From Vicinamibacteria bacterium (GTDB lineage Bacteria > Acidobacteriota > Vicinamibacteria > Vicinamibacterales > UBA2999), in NCBI GenBank assembly GCA_025924295.1, contig JAICEG010000310.1, forward strand, positions 1-6,392: DNA of 6,392 bases, read 5' to 3'. The position numbers were made by a program, and so were the translations under genes. The notes under the pieces are model-generated. The model was not told where the DNA came from, made no database searches, and saw only the letters and a list, made by a program, of their open reading frames with translations. Position 1 is the first letter of the stretch. Every line of letters begins with the position of its first letter. Below are positions 1 to 5,109 of this stretch, in pieces.

Positions 1-93
1 GCAAGCGTCGAGTAACGGCGCCGTGCTTCCAATCAACAATCGAAATATGAACAATCGTCAACGAATCGCGAATCAAAGATCTCCAAATCGATA
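1..93. repeat. AT-rich leader with repeated AATC words upstream of the dehydrogenase
   Basis: This gene-free stretch is much richer in A and T than its surroundings. The word AATC begins at 31, 38, 53, 64, 71 and 86. The spacing pattern 7 then 15 occurs twice, so 31-63 and 64-96 form a weak 33-bp direct repeat (about 18 of 33 positions agree by eye). I see no convincing -35/-10 pair and no Shine-Dalgarno sequence before the ATG at 94. It may be a degenerate short-repeat tract like the two better-preserved ones at 1729-1830 and 2151-2225, or simply an AT-rich promoter region. Confidence 0.35.
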
Positions 94-1302
94 ATGGTCC
101 GGCACATGCGTTCCGACGCAAGCCTCGCTCGCACCGTCGCGTTTCCTCGCGTCATCAACATCGAGGATCTCAGGCGGCTCGCCAGGCGCCGGCTGCCGTC
201 GGTCGTCTTCGCCTACATCGACGGTGGAGCAGAAGACGAGGTCACCCTGCACGAGAACGTCCGTGCGTTTCGCGACGTGGCCTTTCGTCCGCGTCAGTGT
301 GTGGCCGTCCCCAGCTGCGACCTGCGCACGACCGTCCTCGGCACTCCGCTGGCGCTGCCGTTCATGCTTGCGCCGGTCGGCTTCTGCCGGATGTTCTACC
401 CGCGCGGCGAGTTCTACGCGGCGCGCGAAGCGAGTGCCGCGGGCACCGGCTACATCCTGTCGACGTTCTCCGGCACCCGGCTCGAGGAAGTCCGTGAAGG
501 CGCGAGCGGGCCGCTCTGGTATCAGCTTTATGTTCCCGGTGGCCGCGCCGTCGCCGAAGCCACGATTGCACGCGCGAAGGCCGCCGGCTTCGGTGCGCTC
601 GTTGTCACGATCGACACGCCGGTTGCCGGCTTGCGCGAGCGCGATTTTCGCTACGGCGTCAGACCGCTGCTCCAGGGCAATGTCTGGTCGAGCCTGCCGC
701 ATGTCGGCCAGTTCATCAGGCGTCCACGGTGGACGATGGACTTCATTGCCGATGGGTCGCCGCGAGTGTTTCCAAACGTGGAGCTGCCGGGCATTGGCGC
801 GATGCCGTGCGGTGACGTCGGCGGGCTCCTCGAAAAGACGCTGGTCACCTGGGAAGACCTGCGCTGGATGCACGACGCCTGGAAAGGGCCGCTCATCGTC
901 AAAGGTGTACACACCGGCGATGACGCCCGCCGCGCTATCGATGCCGGAGCGAGTGCCGTCGTCGTATCCAATCATGGTGGGCGTCAACTCGATGGTGTGC
1001 CCGCATCCATTCGCGCGCTGCCCGAAGTCGTGACGGCCGTGAACGGTCAGATCGAAGTGCTCGTCGATGGCGGTATCCGTCGAGGCGGGGACATCGTCAA
1101 GGCCATCTGCCTCGGGGCGCGTGCCGTCCTGATTGGAAGAGCGTACGCATGGGGTCTTGGTGCAGCGGGCGGGCCTGGTGTCGCCCGCGCGATCGAGATC
1201 CTGCGGACCGATCTCATACGAACCATGAGACTGCTCGGGTGTGACTCGATGGCGAAGCTCGATCGGTCGTACGTGGATACGCCGCGCGACTGGACAGCGT
1301 AG
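94..1302 (+). CDS. FMN-dependent alpha-hydroxy-acid dehydrogenase/oxidase (lactate/glycolate/mandelate type)
   Basis: A 402-residue TIM-barrel flavoprotein of the L-lactate dehydrogenase / glycolate oxidase / mandelate dehydrogenase family, which oxidises L-2-hydroxy acids to 2-keto acids. All active-site positions can be matched to spinach glycolate oxidase: Y41 (AYIDGGAEDE), Y146 (YQLYV), D174 (TIDTP), R181, K270 (LIVKGV, flavin N1), the catalytic base H294 and R297 in SNHGGRQLD. The phosphate-binding DGGIRRGGD (325-333) and IGRAYAWG (347-354) follow. The R181-K270 interval is about 23 residues longer than R164-K230 of glycolate oxidase, so the variable loop-4 region is enlarged and aromatic-rich. 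No signal peptide is visible, so it is probably cytosolic or peripheral to the membrane, passing electrons to oxygen, quinone or a carrier. ATG 94 has no clear ribosome site and ATG 106 is an equally possible start. The substrate cannot be read from sequence. The family call is firm. Confidence 0.93.
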   Translation: MVRHMRSDASLARTVAFPRVINIEDLRRLARRRLPSVVFAYIDGGAEDEVTLHENVRAFRDVAFRPRQCVAVPSCDLRTTVLGTPLALPFMLAPVGFCRMFYPRGEFYAAREASAAGTGYILSTFSGTRLEEVREGASGPLWYQLYVPGGRAVAEATIARAKAAGFGALVVTIDTPVAGLRERDFRYGVRPLLQGNVWSSLPHVGQFIRRPRWTMDFIADGSPRVFPNVELPGIGAMPCGDVGGLLEKTLVTWEDLRWMHDAWKGPLIVKGVHTGDDARRAIDAGASAVVVSNHGGRQLDGVPASIRALPEVVTAVNGQIEVLVDGGIRRGGDIVKAICLGARAVLIGRAYAWGLGAAGGPGVARAIEILRTDLIRTMRLLGCDSMAKLDRSYVDTPRDWTA

Positions 1303-1306
1303 GCCA

Positions 1307-1351
1307 GGTCCTGTTCTTAGGACCCGGCGGGTCTGGGACGCAAGACCCGCC
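1307..1351. terminator. Paired hairpins between convergent genes, possible bidirectional terminator
   Basis: Two stem-loops follow the dehydrogenase stop (1300-1302). The first pairs GGTCCT (1307-1312) with AGGACC (1319-1324) around a GTTCTT loop. The second is a perfect 9-bp stem, GGCGGGTCT (1326-1334) with AGACCCGCC (1343-1351), around an 8-base loop. They sit exactly between the two convergent stop codons, where a shared terminator is expected. Neither strand has a proper T-run after the strong stem, so an intrinsic-terminator reading is only moderate. The strong stem could instead be a dispersed palindromic repeat. Confidence 0.45.
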
Positions 1352-1359
1352 CTACGCCG

Positions 1360-1710
1360 TCAGCCCGGGACCGAGCGCTGCGACCAGGTCGGTCCGAACC
1401 GATCGGGCACGTTCAGTGCCGAGAAGATTCCCAGGGGCTCGACCGAGTGGACGAGCGCGCGGCTGCGTTCTTCAAGGGAGGCAATTGCTTCGGATCGGAA
1501 CGCCCGGTGCTGCTCGTAGACGAGCATCTCGCTCCAGTACTCGATGACGATGTACCTGGACGTGCGGTTCTGGTCGCGGAGGAAGGACGTGCCCAGATAG
1601 GAGCGCGCGTGGCGATTCATTGCCGTCCATTCTCCGTCGGCGCCGTACAGTTCCTCGAATTCAGTCTCGCGTCCGTTCTTGACGTCGAATTGCCACATGA
1701 TGGCGATCAT
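1360..1710 (-). CDS. Antibiotic-biosynthesis-monooxygenase (ABM)-like dimeric alpha/beta-barrel protein
   Basis: A 116-residue cytosolic protein with a ferredoxin-like ABM-type domain spanning about residues 2-97. A first strand (IAIMWQFDV) and a long helix with the GRETEFEELYG pattern are followed by strands around SYLGTSFLRDQ and SRYIVIEYWS. A second helix with EQHRAFRSEAIASL and a last strand near LGIFSAL complete the fold. The W/H-bearing 'YWSEMLVYEQH' segment is typical of the family. Such proteins dimerise and act as small cofactor-independent oxygenases, haem-degrading enzymes or unspecified ligand binders. No residue here fixes one of these roles. The start at 1710 has only a weak GGAA upstream; ATG at 1698 is an alternative but would cut into the first strand. 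It is the last gene of the minus-strand block, 126 bp after the DUF1330 gene, and its stop lies near the shared hairpins at 1307-1351. Confidence 0.8.
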   Translation of the reverse strand: MIAIMWQFDVKNGRETEFEELYGADGEWTAMNRHARSYLGTSFLRDQNRTSRYIVIEYWSEMLVYEQHRAFRSEAIASLEERSRALVHSVEPLGIFSALNVPDRFGPTWSQRSVPG

Positions 1711-1836
1711 AGGGATGTTCCGGTATCGGCCACGAAGGTCACGAGGCTTTAGCCACGAAGTGCACGAAGTTGTTGGCCACGAAGAACACCATGATCTTCA
1801 GGATTTGAATTCTTCGTGATTGTCGTGGCTAGAGAT
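1711..1836 (-). other. Gap between ABM-like and DUF1330 genes, filled by repeats
   Basis: This 126-bp space holds the CCACGAAG repeat tract and its inverted arm, and no open frame with coding character. No convincing promoter for the ABM-like gene was found, so it may be read from upstream. Confidence 0.5.
1729..1830. repeat. Degenerate CCACGAAG repeat tract with inverted arm
   Basis: GCCACGAAG occurs at 1729-1737, 1752-1760 and 1776-1784, with another CACGAAG at 1763-1769. The opposite orientation appears as CTTCGTG (1812-1818) and TCGTGGCT (1823-1830). The segments 1751-1769 and 1812-1830 are inverted copies matching at 15 of 19 positions, so the RNA or single-stranded DNA could fold into a hairpin with a roughly 42-base loop. 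The loop contains ATGATCTTCAGGATTTGAA, which resembles another low-complexity word type I associate with environmental bacterial intergenic DNA (from memory, unverified). Confidence 0.7.
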
Positions 1837-2139
1837 CTACGTCGTCGCGTCGCCGCCGTCGACCATCACGTTCTCGACAACACCTGCGCCGGCTCGCCTG
1901 AACGATGCCGCGTGCTGGTATTCGGGCGACTCGAAACAGGCGACGCCCTGCTCGAGCGTCGGAAATTCGATGACCACGAAGCGGTGAAAGTCGTGCGGCC
2001 CCTCGTTGATCTTGTAGCGCCCACCGCGGGCGAGAACCTTTCCGCCGTGCTTCGCGATGATCGCAGGCACGAGGTCTGTGTATTTCTTGTACTGAACGGG
2101 ATCGGTGATCTTCGCGCGCGCGACCCAGTAGGCTGGCAT
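1837..2139 (-). CDS. DUF1330 family protein
   Basis: A 100-residue protein starting MPAYWVARAKITDP, the characteristic opening of DUF1330 proteins (small dimeric alpha/beta-barrel, ferredoxin-like fold). Also family-typical are the KHGGKVLARGG turn (30-40), FVVIEFPTLEQGVACFESPEY (54-74) and a closing strand NVMVDGG (90-96). No enzymatic activity is assigned to the family with certainty, and no signal peptide is present. The open frame continues upstream to 2256, but I choose ATG 2137-2139. It gives the usual family N-terminus, has GGAG five bases upstream, and any longer reading would translate the CAACTCC repeat array. It lies between the amidohydrolase and the ABM-like gene, so two structurally similar small barrel proteins are encoded in a row. 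That suggests related roles in a small-molecule pathway, which is inference. Confidence 0.87.
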   Translation of the reverse strand: MPAYWVARAKITDPVQYKKYTDLVPAIIAKHGGKVLARGGRYKINEGPHDFHRFVVIEFPTLEQGVACFESPEYQHAASFRRAGAGVVENVMVDGGDATT

Positions 2140-2144
2140 AGGAA

Positions 2145-2148
2145 CTCC
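2145..2148 (-). promoter_or_regulatory. Shine-Dalgarno GGAG deciding the DUF1330 start
   Basis: On the minus strand GGAG lies five bases before ATG 2139. It sits in a GGAGTT word that repeats through the adjacent heptamer array, so the ribosome site may have been borrowed from the repeat. Confidence 0.6.
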
Positions 2149-2150
2149 GT

Positions 2151-2225
2151 CAACTCCCAACTCCCAATTCCCAACTCCCAACCCATGCGGACGATTGGGA
2201 GTTGGAAGTCGGGTGTTGGAAGTTG
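2151..2225. repeat. Heptamer (CAACTCC) array with inverted arms
   Basis: Positions 2151-2178 are four consecutive 7-bp units: CAACTCC, CAACTCC, CAATTCC, CAACTCC. A degenerate fifth (CAACCCA) runs to 2185. After an 8-base spacer, 2194-2225 read on the minus strand is again built of 7-bp units: CAACTTC, CAACACC, CGACTTC, CAACTCC. The arms contain a perfect 12-bp inverted repeat, CCAACTCCCAAT (2157-2168) with ATTGGGAGTTGG (2194-2205), so a strong hairpin is possible. It fills the 94-bp gap between the amidohydrolase stop and the DUF1330 start. Confidence 0.85.
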
Positions 2226-2233
2226 ATCCCAGT

Positions 2234-3970
2234 TTAGTTTGTGGTGCCGGTCTCAAAGACGATCCGTCCGCCGACCATCGTCATGACGGGTTGAATGTCC
2301 TTGATCTGATCCGCAGGGATCGTCAGGTAGTCGCGGTCGAGCACCACGAGGTCGGCGAGTCGTCCTGCCTGAATCGATCCGAGGTTGTTCTCCTGGAACA
2401 CGAGGAAGGCGTTTCGTCGCGTGTGCGCGATGAGTGCATCTTCGCGGCTGATCGGCTGGCGAAGGACCTTGGCGCCGCCGACCATCTTGCCGGTCACCGC
2501 CCACCCGAGCGTCGTAAAGGGCAGGATCTGGTTCGCGCGGCTGCCGTCGCTCCCGAATCCCCACATCACGCCGCTCTTCTGAATCGTGTCGAGTGGCGCC
2601 ATGTCGAGCGCCGCGTCACCGAACACTCGCTGGTTGATGCCGCCGTTGATGACCGCCCAGGGGTGAACGGCCGCATAGATGCCGAGCTCGCGCATCCGTG
2701 CCAGCTGGGTTGCGTCGAGTTGATTGGCGTGCGCCAGCACCCACCGCAGGTTCTTGACGGGATATTCCTTGTTGATCGCTTCGATCTGATCGAGGAAGCC
2801 GTCGATCGTGTTCTTCAGGTTGGCGTGCACGTGCAGGGGAAGGCGGTTCTTCGCGATCTCCGTTGCGATCTTGCGCCACAGCAGCAGCTGCTCGGGTTTC
2901 GGGTCCGAACTCTTGATGAACATCGGGTCGTGCAGCGGTCCGTAGACGCTCTCGCCGTAGAAGATGTCGTCGACGTAGTTGTTGCCCTGGAACAACTTGA
3001 GCTCGGCGATGCGGGGAAGTGCGCGCTCCACCTGTTCGGGCGATGTGCCGACGCCCACGCCGTTGATGCAATACGTGCGGACGTTGAGCTTGTCCTCGCT
3101 CGCCCAACGTTTGTAGAGCGCGATGAGATCCGCATCGCATCCGGCAACCCCGAACGACGTGAGCCCTGACCGATTGAGATCGGCGATCATCCCGAGCGTG
3201 CTCTTCTCGACGGCGGCGGGTGATGCTTCGGGCAGCTTGGCCACGAGACCGCGGAAACCGGCTTCCGTGATCCGCCCGGTGGGGCGTCCCGCGCTGTCAC
3301 GAACGACCCAGGGGTTCGACGGGCCCTTGTCGTCGATGCCGAGTTGCGTCAGCGCCCGGCTATTGAGGTAGACCTCGTAGTACGACGCCTGCAGGAGGAC
3401 CGGATTGTTCGGCGCGACTTTGTCGAGTTCCTCGCGCGTGAAGGGGCGCGGATCGTCGGCGAACTGCTCGATGGCCCATCCGCCAAGGTTGTAGATCCAT
3501 TCGCCGGGCGCGACCGCCTTGGTGCGTGCCCGTAGCTTCTCGAGCGCAGCCGCGCGCGATCCAATCCCGTCCCAGCGGACTTCCCACTGCCACGTCGTGC
3601 CGTAACGCGTGAGGTGCATGTGGTTGTCGATGAGTCCCGGGATGACCGCCCGACCGCGCAGGTCGATGCGGCGGGTGGCGGGAGTGGCCAGTTTGGCGAC
3701 TTCGGCGTCGGTCCCGACCGCAACGATGCGGTCGCCGCGGATGGCGACGGCCTGCGCGAGCGAGAAGCGCTCGTCGACCGTGATGATCTTGCCGTTCGAG
3801 AGGATCACGTCCGGCGCCGGGCCTGGCGCGCCGGAGCCCTGCGCGGAGGCGGCCTGCTGTGCCGGCAGCGTCGAGACTGCACTGACCACGGCCAGAGCCA
3901 TCAGCGACGCCCTCACGATCGTGAAACGGCGCGTTGCGGAACCCGCTGGCAAGCATATCAACCGTCTCAT
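2234..3970 (-). CDS. Exported metal-dependent amidohydrolase, YtcJ / amidohydrolase_3 type
   Basis: A 578-residue metallo-hydrolase. Residues 1-43 look like an export signal: a basic n-region with R14-R15 and a hydrophobic core around 23-36, with cleavage plausible near ASA-Q (43/44). The twin-arginine context TRRFTIV is a poor Tat match. The mature protein opens with the family strand VILSNGKIITVDE (55-67), then metal-binding H117 and H119 in GLIDNHMHL, K325 (possible metal-bridging lysine), H382, H414 in LAHANQL and D475 in GFGSDGS. The C-terminal beta-sandwich return GSIQAGRLADLVVLDRDY (531-548) is classic. Family members hydrolyse amide-type bonds (for example N-substituted formamides); the substrate here is unknown. 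The usual HAIGDRA block is HANLKNT here. The frame stays open upstream to 4285, but ATG 3970 has an excellent AGGGAGGA site and starts the signal peptide. It is the first gene of the minus-strand block. Confidence 0.92.
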   Translation of the reverse strand: MRRLICLPAGSATRRFTIVRASLMALAVVSAVSTLPAQQAASAQGSGAPGPAPDVILSNGKIITVDERFSLAQAVAIRGDRIVAVGTDAEVAKLATPATRRIDLRGRAVIPGLIDNHMHLTRYGTTWQWEVRWDGIGSRAAALEKLRARTKAVAPGEWIYNLGGWAIEQFADDPRPFTREELDKVAPNNPVLLQASYYEVYLNSRALTQLGIDDKGPSNPWVVRDSAGRPTGRITEAGFRGLVAKLPEASPAAVEKSTLGMIADLNRSGLTSFGVAGCDADLIALYKRWASEDKLNVRTYCINGVGVGTSPEQVERALPRIAELKLFQGNNYVDDIFYGESVYGPLHDPMFIKSSDPKPEQLLLWRKIATEIAKNRLPLHVHANLKNTIDGFLDQIEAINKEYPVKNLRWVLAHANQLDATQLARMRELGIYAAVHPWAVINGGINQRVFGDAALDMAPLDTIQKSGVMWGFGSDGSRANQILPFTTLGWAVTGKMVGGAKVLRQPISREDALIAHTRRNAFLVFQENNLGSIQAGRLADLVVLDRDYLTIPADQIKDIQPVMTMVGGRIVFETGTTN

Positions 3971-3973
3971 GTG

Positions 3974-3981
3974 TCCTCCCT
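3974..3981 (-). promoter_or_regulatory. Strong Shine-Dalgarno setting the amidohydrolase start
   Basis: The minus strand reads AGGGAGGA, with its GGAGG core four bases before ATG 3970. It lies in a small GTCC-AGGGA-GGAC hairpin (3985-3973), which could leave part of the site in a loop. Confidence 0.8.
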
Positions 3982-4027
3982 GGACCTCTCCGAATGGCGA
4001 CTTCGTTGCGAATGAAGCAAGGTTTTT

Positions 4028-4146
4028 CCCCGCCTCAGGAGATGTCCAGCCCCGCGGAGCGGGGCAAATCAACGCTTTCAGCAGTGAAGTGGGCCAACTC
4101 CCGCCGAGATGGTCGCCCGGCGGCTCGGGGCGCAACTTCACTGCTG
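4028..4146 (-). promoter_or_regulatory. Structured 5' leader of the amidohydrolase gene
   Basis: In RNA order this leader begins with a perfect 12-bp inverted repeat, CAGCAGTGAAGT (complement of 4146-4135) pairing with 4090-4079. Inside it an inner stem pairs the two copies of CCGCCG/CGGCGG (4123-4118 with 4106-4101). Next comes a perfect 7-bp hairpin, GCCCCGC-TCC-GCGGGGC (4065-4049). A further GGCGGGG (4034-4028) follows before AAAAACC, and it could compete for the CCCCGC arm. The outer stem begins about 12 bases after the predicted -10 box, at the very 5' end of the transcript. No known riboswitch class was recognised. It could also be a mobile or dispersed palindrome. Confidence 0.5.
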
Positions 4147-4157
4147 TGGCTGCGCTG

Positions 4158-4186
4158 AATCTACGGGGATTCCGGCCGTTTGACAA
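4158..4186 (-). promoter_or_regulatory. Predicted sigma-70-type promoter for the amidohydrolase block
   Basis: On the minus strand a -35 TTGTCA (4186-4181, five of six consensus bases) is separated by 17 bp from a -10 TAGATT (4163-4158, four of six). Transcription would start near 4151 and give a leader of about 180 bases before ATG 3970. Confidence 0.5.
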
Positions 4187-4233
4187 CCCCTGGCTCGTGA
4201 CTCGACCGCCCCACGTGCGGATGTTGACAACCC
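4180..4233. repeat. Direct repeat TTGACAACCC, two copies
   Basis: Identical 10-mers lie at 4180-4189 and 4224-4233, 44 bp apart start to start, about four helical turns. Each overlaps the -35 box of one of the divergent promoters. They could be paired operator sites, or just two -35 elements that resemble each other. Confidence 0.5.
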
Positions 4234-4251
4234 TTCTGCCGCGGCGATAAT
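4224..4251 (+). promoter_or_regulatory. Near-consensus sigma-70-type promoter for the secreted-protein operon
   Basis: A perfect -35 TTGACA (4224-4229) and -10 GATAAT (4246-4251, five of six) are separated by 16 bp. Transcription would begin near 4258, leaving a leader of about 75 bases to ATG 4333. This is the best promoter in the window. Confidence 0.72.
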
Positions 4252-4277
4252 CGGTGCTTGTCTGGCAGTGTTTTCTT

Positions 4278-4296
4278 GCCCGCACTGCGTGCGGGC
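4278..4296 (+). other. Perfect 8-bp hairpin in the operon leader
   Basis: GCCCGCAC (4278-4285) pairs perfectly with GTGCGGGC (4289-4296) around a TGC loop. It is preceded, not followed, by TTTTCTT, so it is not a plus-strand intrinsic terminator. It lies within the predicted leader and may stabilise or regulate the mRNA, or be a REP-like palindrome. A CTGATCAG palindrome follows at 4311-4318. Confidence 0.55.
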
Positions 4297-4332
4297 GGTC
4301 GAGCGCACTTCTGATCAGATCGGGAGAACGGC

Positions 4333-5109
4333 ATGAAAGCCCTCCGATTCCTCGTCGTGGCGGTGTTCGTCTTGAACACGCCTATCGCCGCACAGTGGCT
4401 GAAACATCCCACTGCGGACATCCCGCGTACTCCGGATGGCAAGCCCAACCTGGAGGCACCCACGCCACGCCGTGCGAATGGCAAGCCCGTTATTGCCGGT
4501 CTTTGGCGGCCGGCGCCGGGCATCGTCGGTGACATGACGCGCGGCATGAAAGCCGGGGAAACAGTCCCGTTCCAGCCGTGGGCCGAGGCCGTGTTCAAGG
4601 AACGGCGCGCGAACGACAGTCGCGACGATCCGACGGCTCGTTGCGTTGTCGGCGGGGTGCCGCGGTCGACGTTCGTCGGCTACCCGTTCAAGATTCTGGA
4701 ACCGCCCGGCATGATGGTCATCATGTACGAGGCGGTGCACGCGTATCGGCAGATCTTTACCGACGGACGATCGCTGCCCAAGGATCCCAATCCCGCCTGG
4801 TTCGGTTACTCGGTGGGGCGGTGGGAAGGCGACGTGCTCGTCGTCGAATCGAGCGGCTTCAACGACAACGTGTGGCTCGACAACGCCGGCCGTCCCGCGA
4901 CCGAGATGCTGAAGGTGACCGAGCGCTTCGTGCGCAAGAACTTCGGCCGGATGGACGTCGAGATCACGATCGACGACCCGAAGGCTTACACCAAGCCGTG
5001 GTCGGTCACGCAGCAGCTCGCGTTTCAGGCCGATACCGAGCTGCTCGAATACATCTGCAACGAGAACAACAAGTACTTCGAGATCATTCCAAAGGCGGCA
5101 GACCGATGA
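4333..5109 (+). CDS. Secreted protein of unknown function, paralog 1 (DGKPNL / WLDNxGxPAT family)
   Basis: A 258-residue protein of a family I know as 'hypothetical' from Acidobacteriota; no biochemical role can be given. Residues 1-20 form a signal peptide (MKALRFLVVAVFVLNTPIAA, cleavage before QW), so it is periplasmic or secreted. The mature part starts with PRTPDGKPNL (31-40) and a degenerate second copy, ANGKPVIAGLW (48-58). It continues with QPWAEAVFKERRAND (81-95), PTARCVVGGVPR (100-111), PYPFKIL-like (117-122), YEAVHAYRQIFTDGR (132-146), WFGYSVGRWEGD (156-167), GFNDNVWLDNAGRPATE (175-191), ITIDDPKAYTKPW (211-223) and LLEYICNENNKYFEIIPK (237-254). The only two cysteines, C104 and C242, are conserved in paralog 2 and could form a disulfide. 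GGAGA lies five bases before the start. It heads an operon with its paralog and a VOC protein. Confidence 0.88.
   Translation: MKALRFLVVAVFVLNTPIAAQWLKHPTADIPRTPDGKPNLEAPTPRRANGKPVIAGLWRPAPGIVGDMTRGMKAGETVPFQPWAEAVFKERRANDSRDDPTARCVVGGVPRSTFVGYPFKILEPPGMMVIMYEAVHAYRQIFTDGRSLPKDPNPAWFGYSVGRWEGDVLVVESSGFNDNVWLDNAGRPATEMLKVTERFVRKNFGRMDVEITIDDPKAYTKPWSVTQQLAFQADTELLEYICNENNKYFEIIPKAADR

Noticed and set aside
73..987. Long open frame on the minus strand opposite the dehydrogenase
   Set aside because: It is antisense to a gene with a full set of active-site residues. Its translation is arginine-rich with no recognisable domain, as expected for a shadow in GC-rich DNA.
2151..2225. CRISPR array
   Set aside because: Units are 7 bp and contiguous, with no spacers, and an inverted second arm replaces the direct repeat-spacer pattern.
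2140..2256. Upstream extension of the DUF1330 protein
   Set aside because: It would translate the CAACTCC array and overlap the amidohydrolase stop; ATG 2139 gives the normal family N-terminus and has a GGAG site.
2195..3169. Long plus-strand open frame opposite the amidohydrolase
   Set aside because: Antisense shadow of a clearly recognised enzyme. It starts inside the heptamer repeat and shows no protein family.
4020..4042. Hammerhead-ribozyme core (CTGA...GAAA-like) in the amidohydrolase leader
   Set aside because: The minus strand has CCTGAGGCGGGGAAAAA, but it lacks the conserved CUGANGA and the proper stem II between the core segments.
3971..4285. Upstream extension of the amidohydrolase frame
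   Set aside because: The extension would bury the signal peptide, ignore the strong AGGGAGGA site at ATG 3970, and translate the palindromic leader and both predicted promoters.
4278..4296. Intrinsic terminator in the operon leader
   Set aside because: The T-rich run lies before the stem, and the minus-strand reading has an A-run after it, so neither strand fits the hairpin-then-U pattern.
4578..5105. N-terminal extension of paralog 2 through the paralog 1 gene
   Set aside because: This region is the second frame of paralog 1 and is arginine-rich. The signal peptide starts at ATG 5106.
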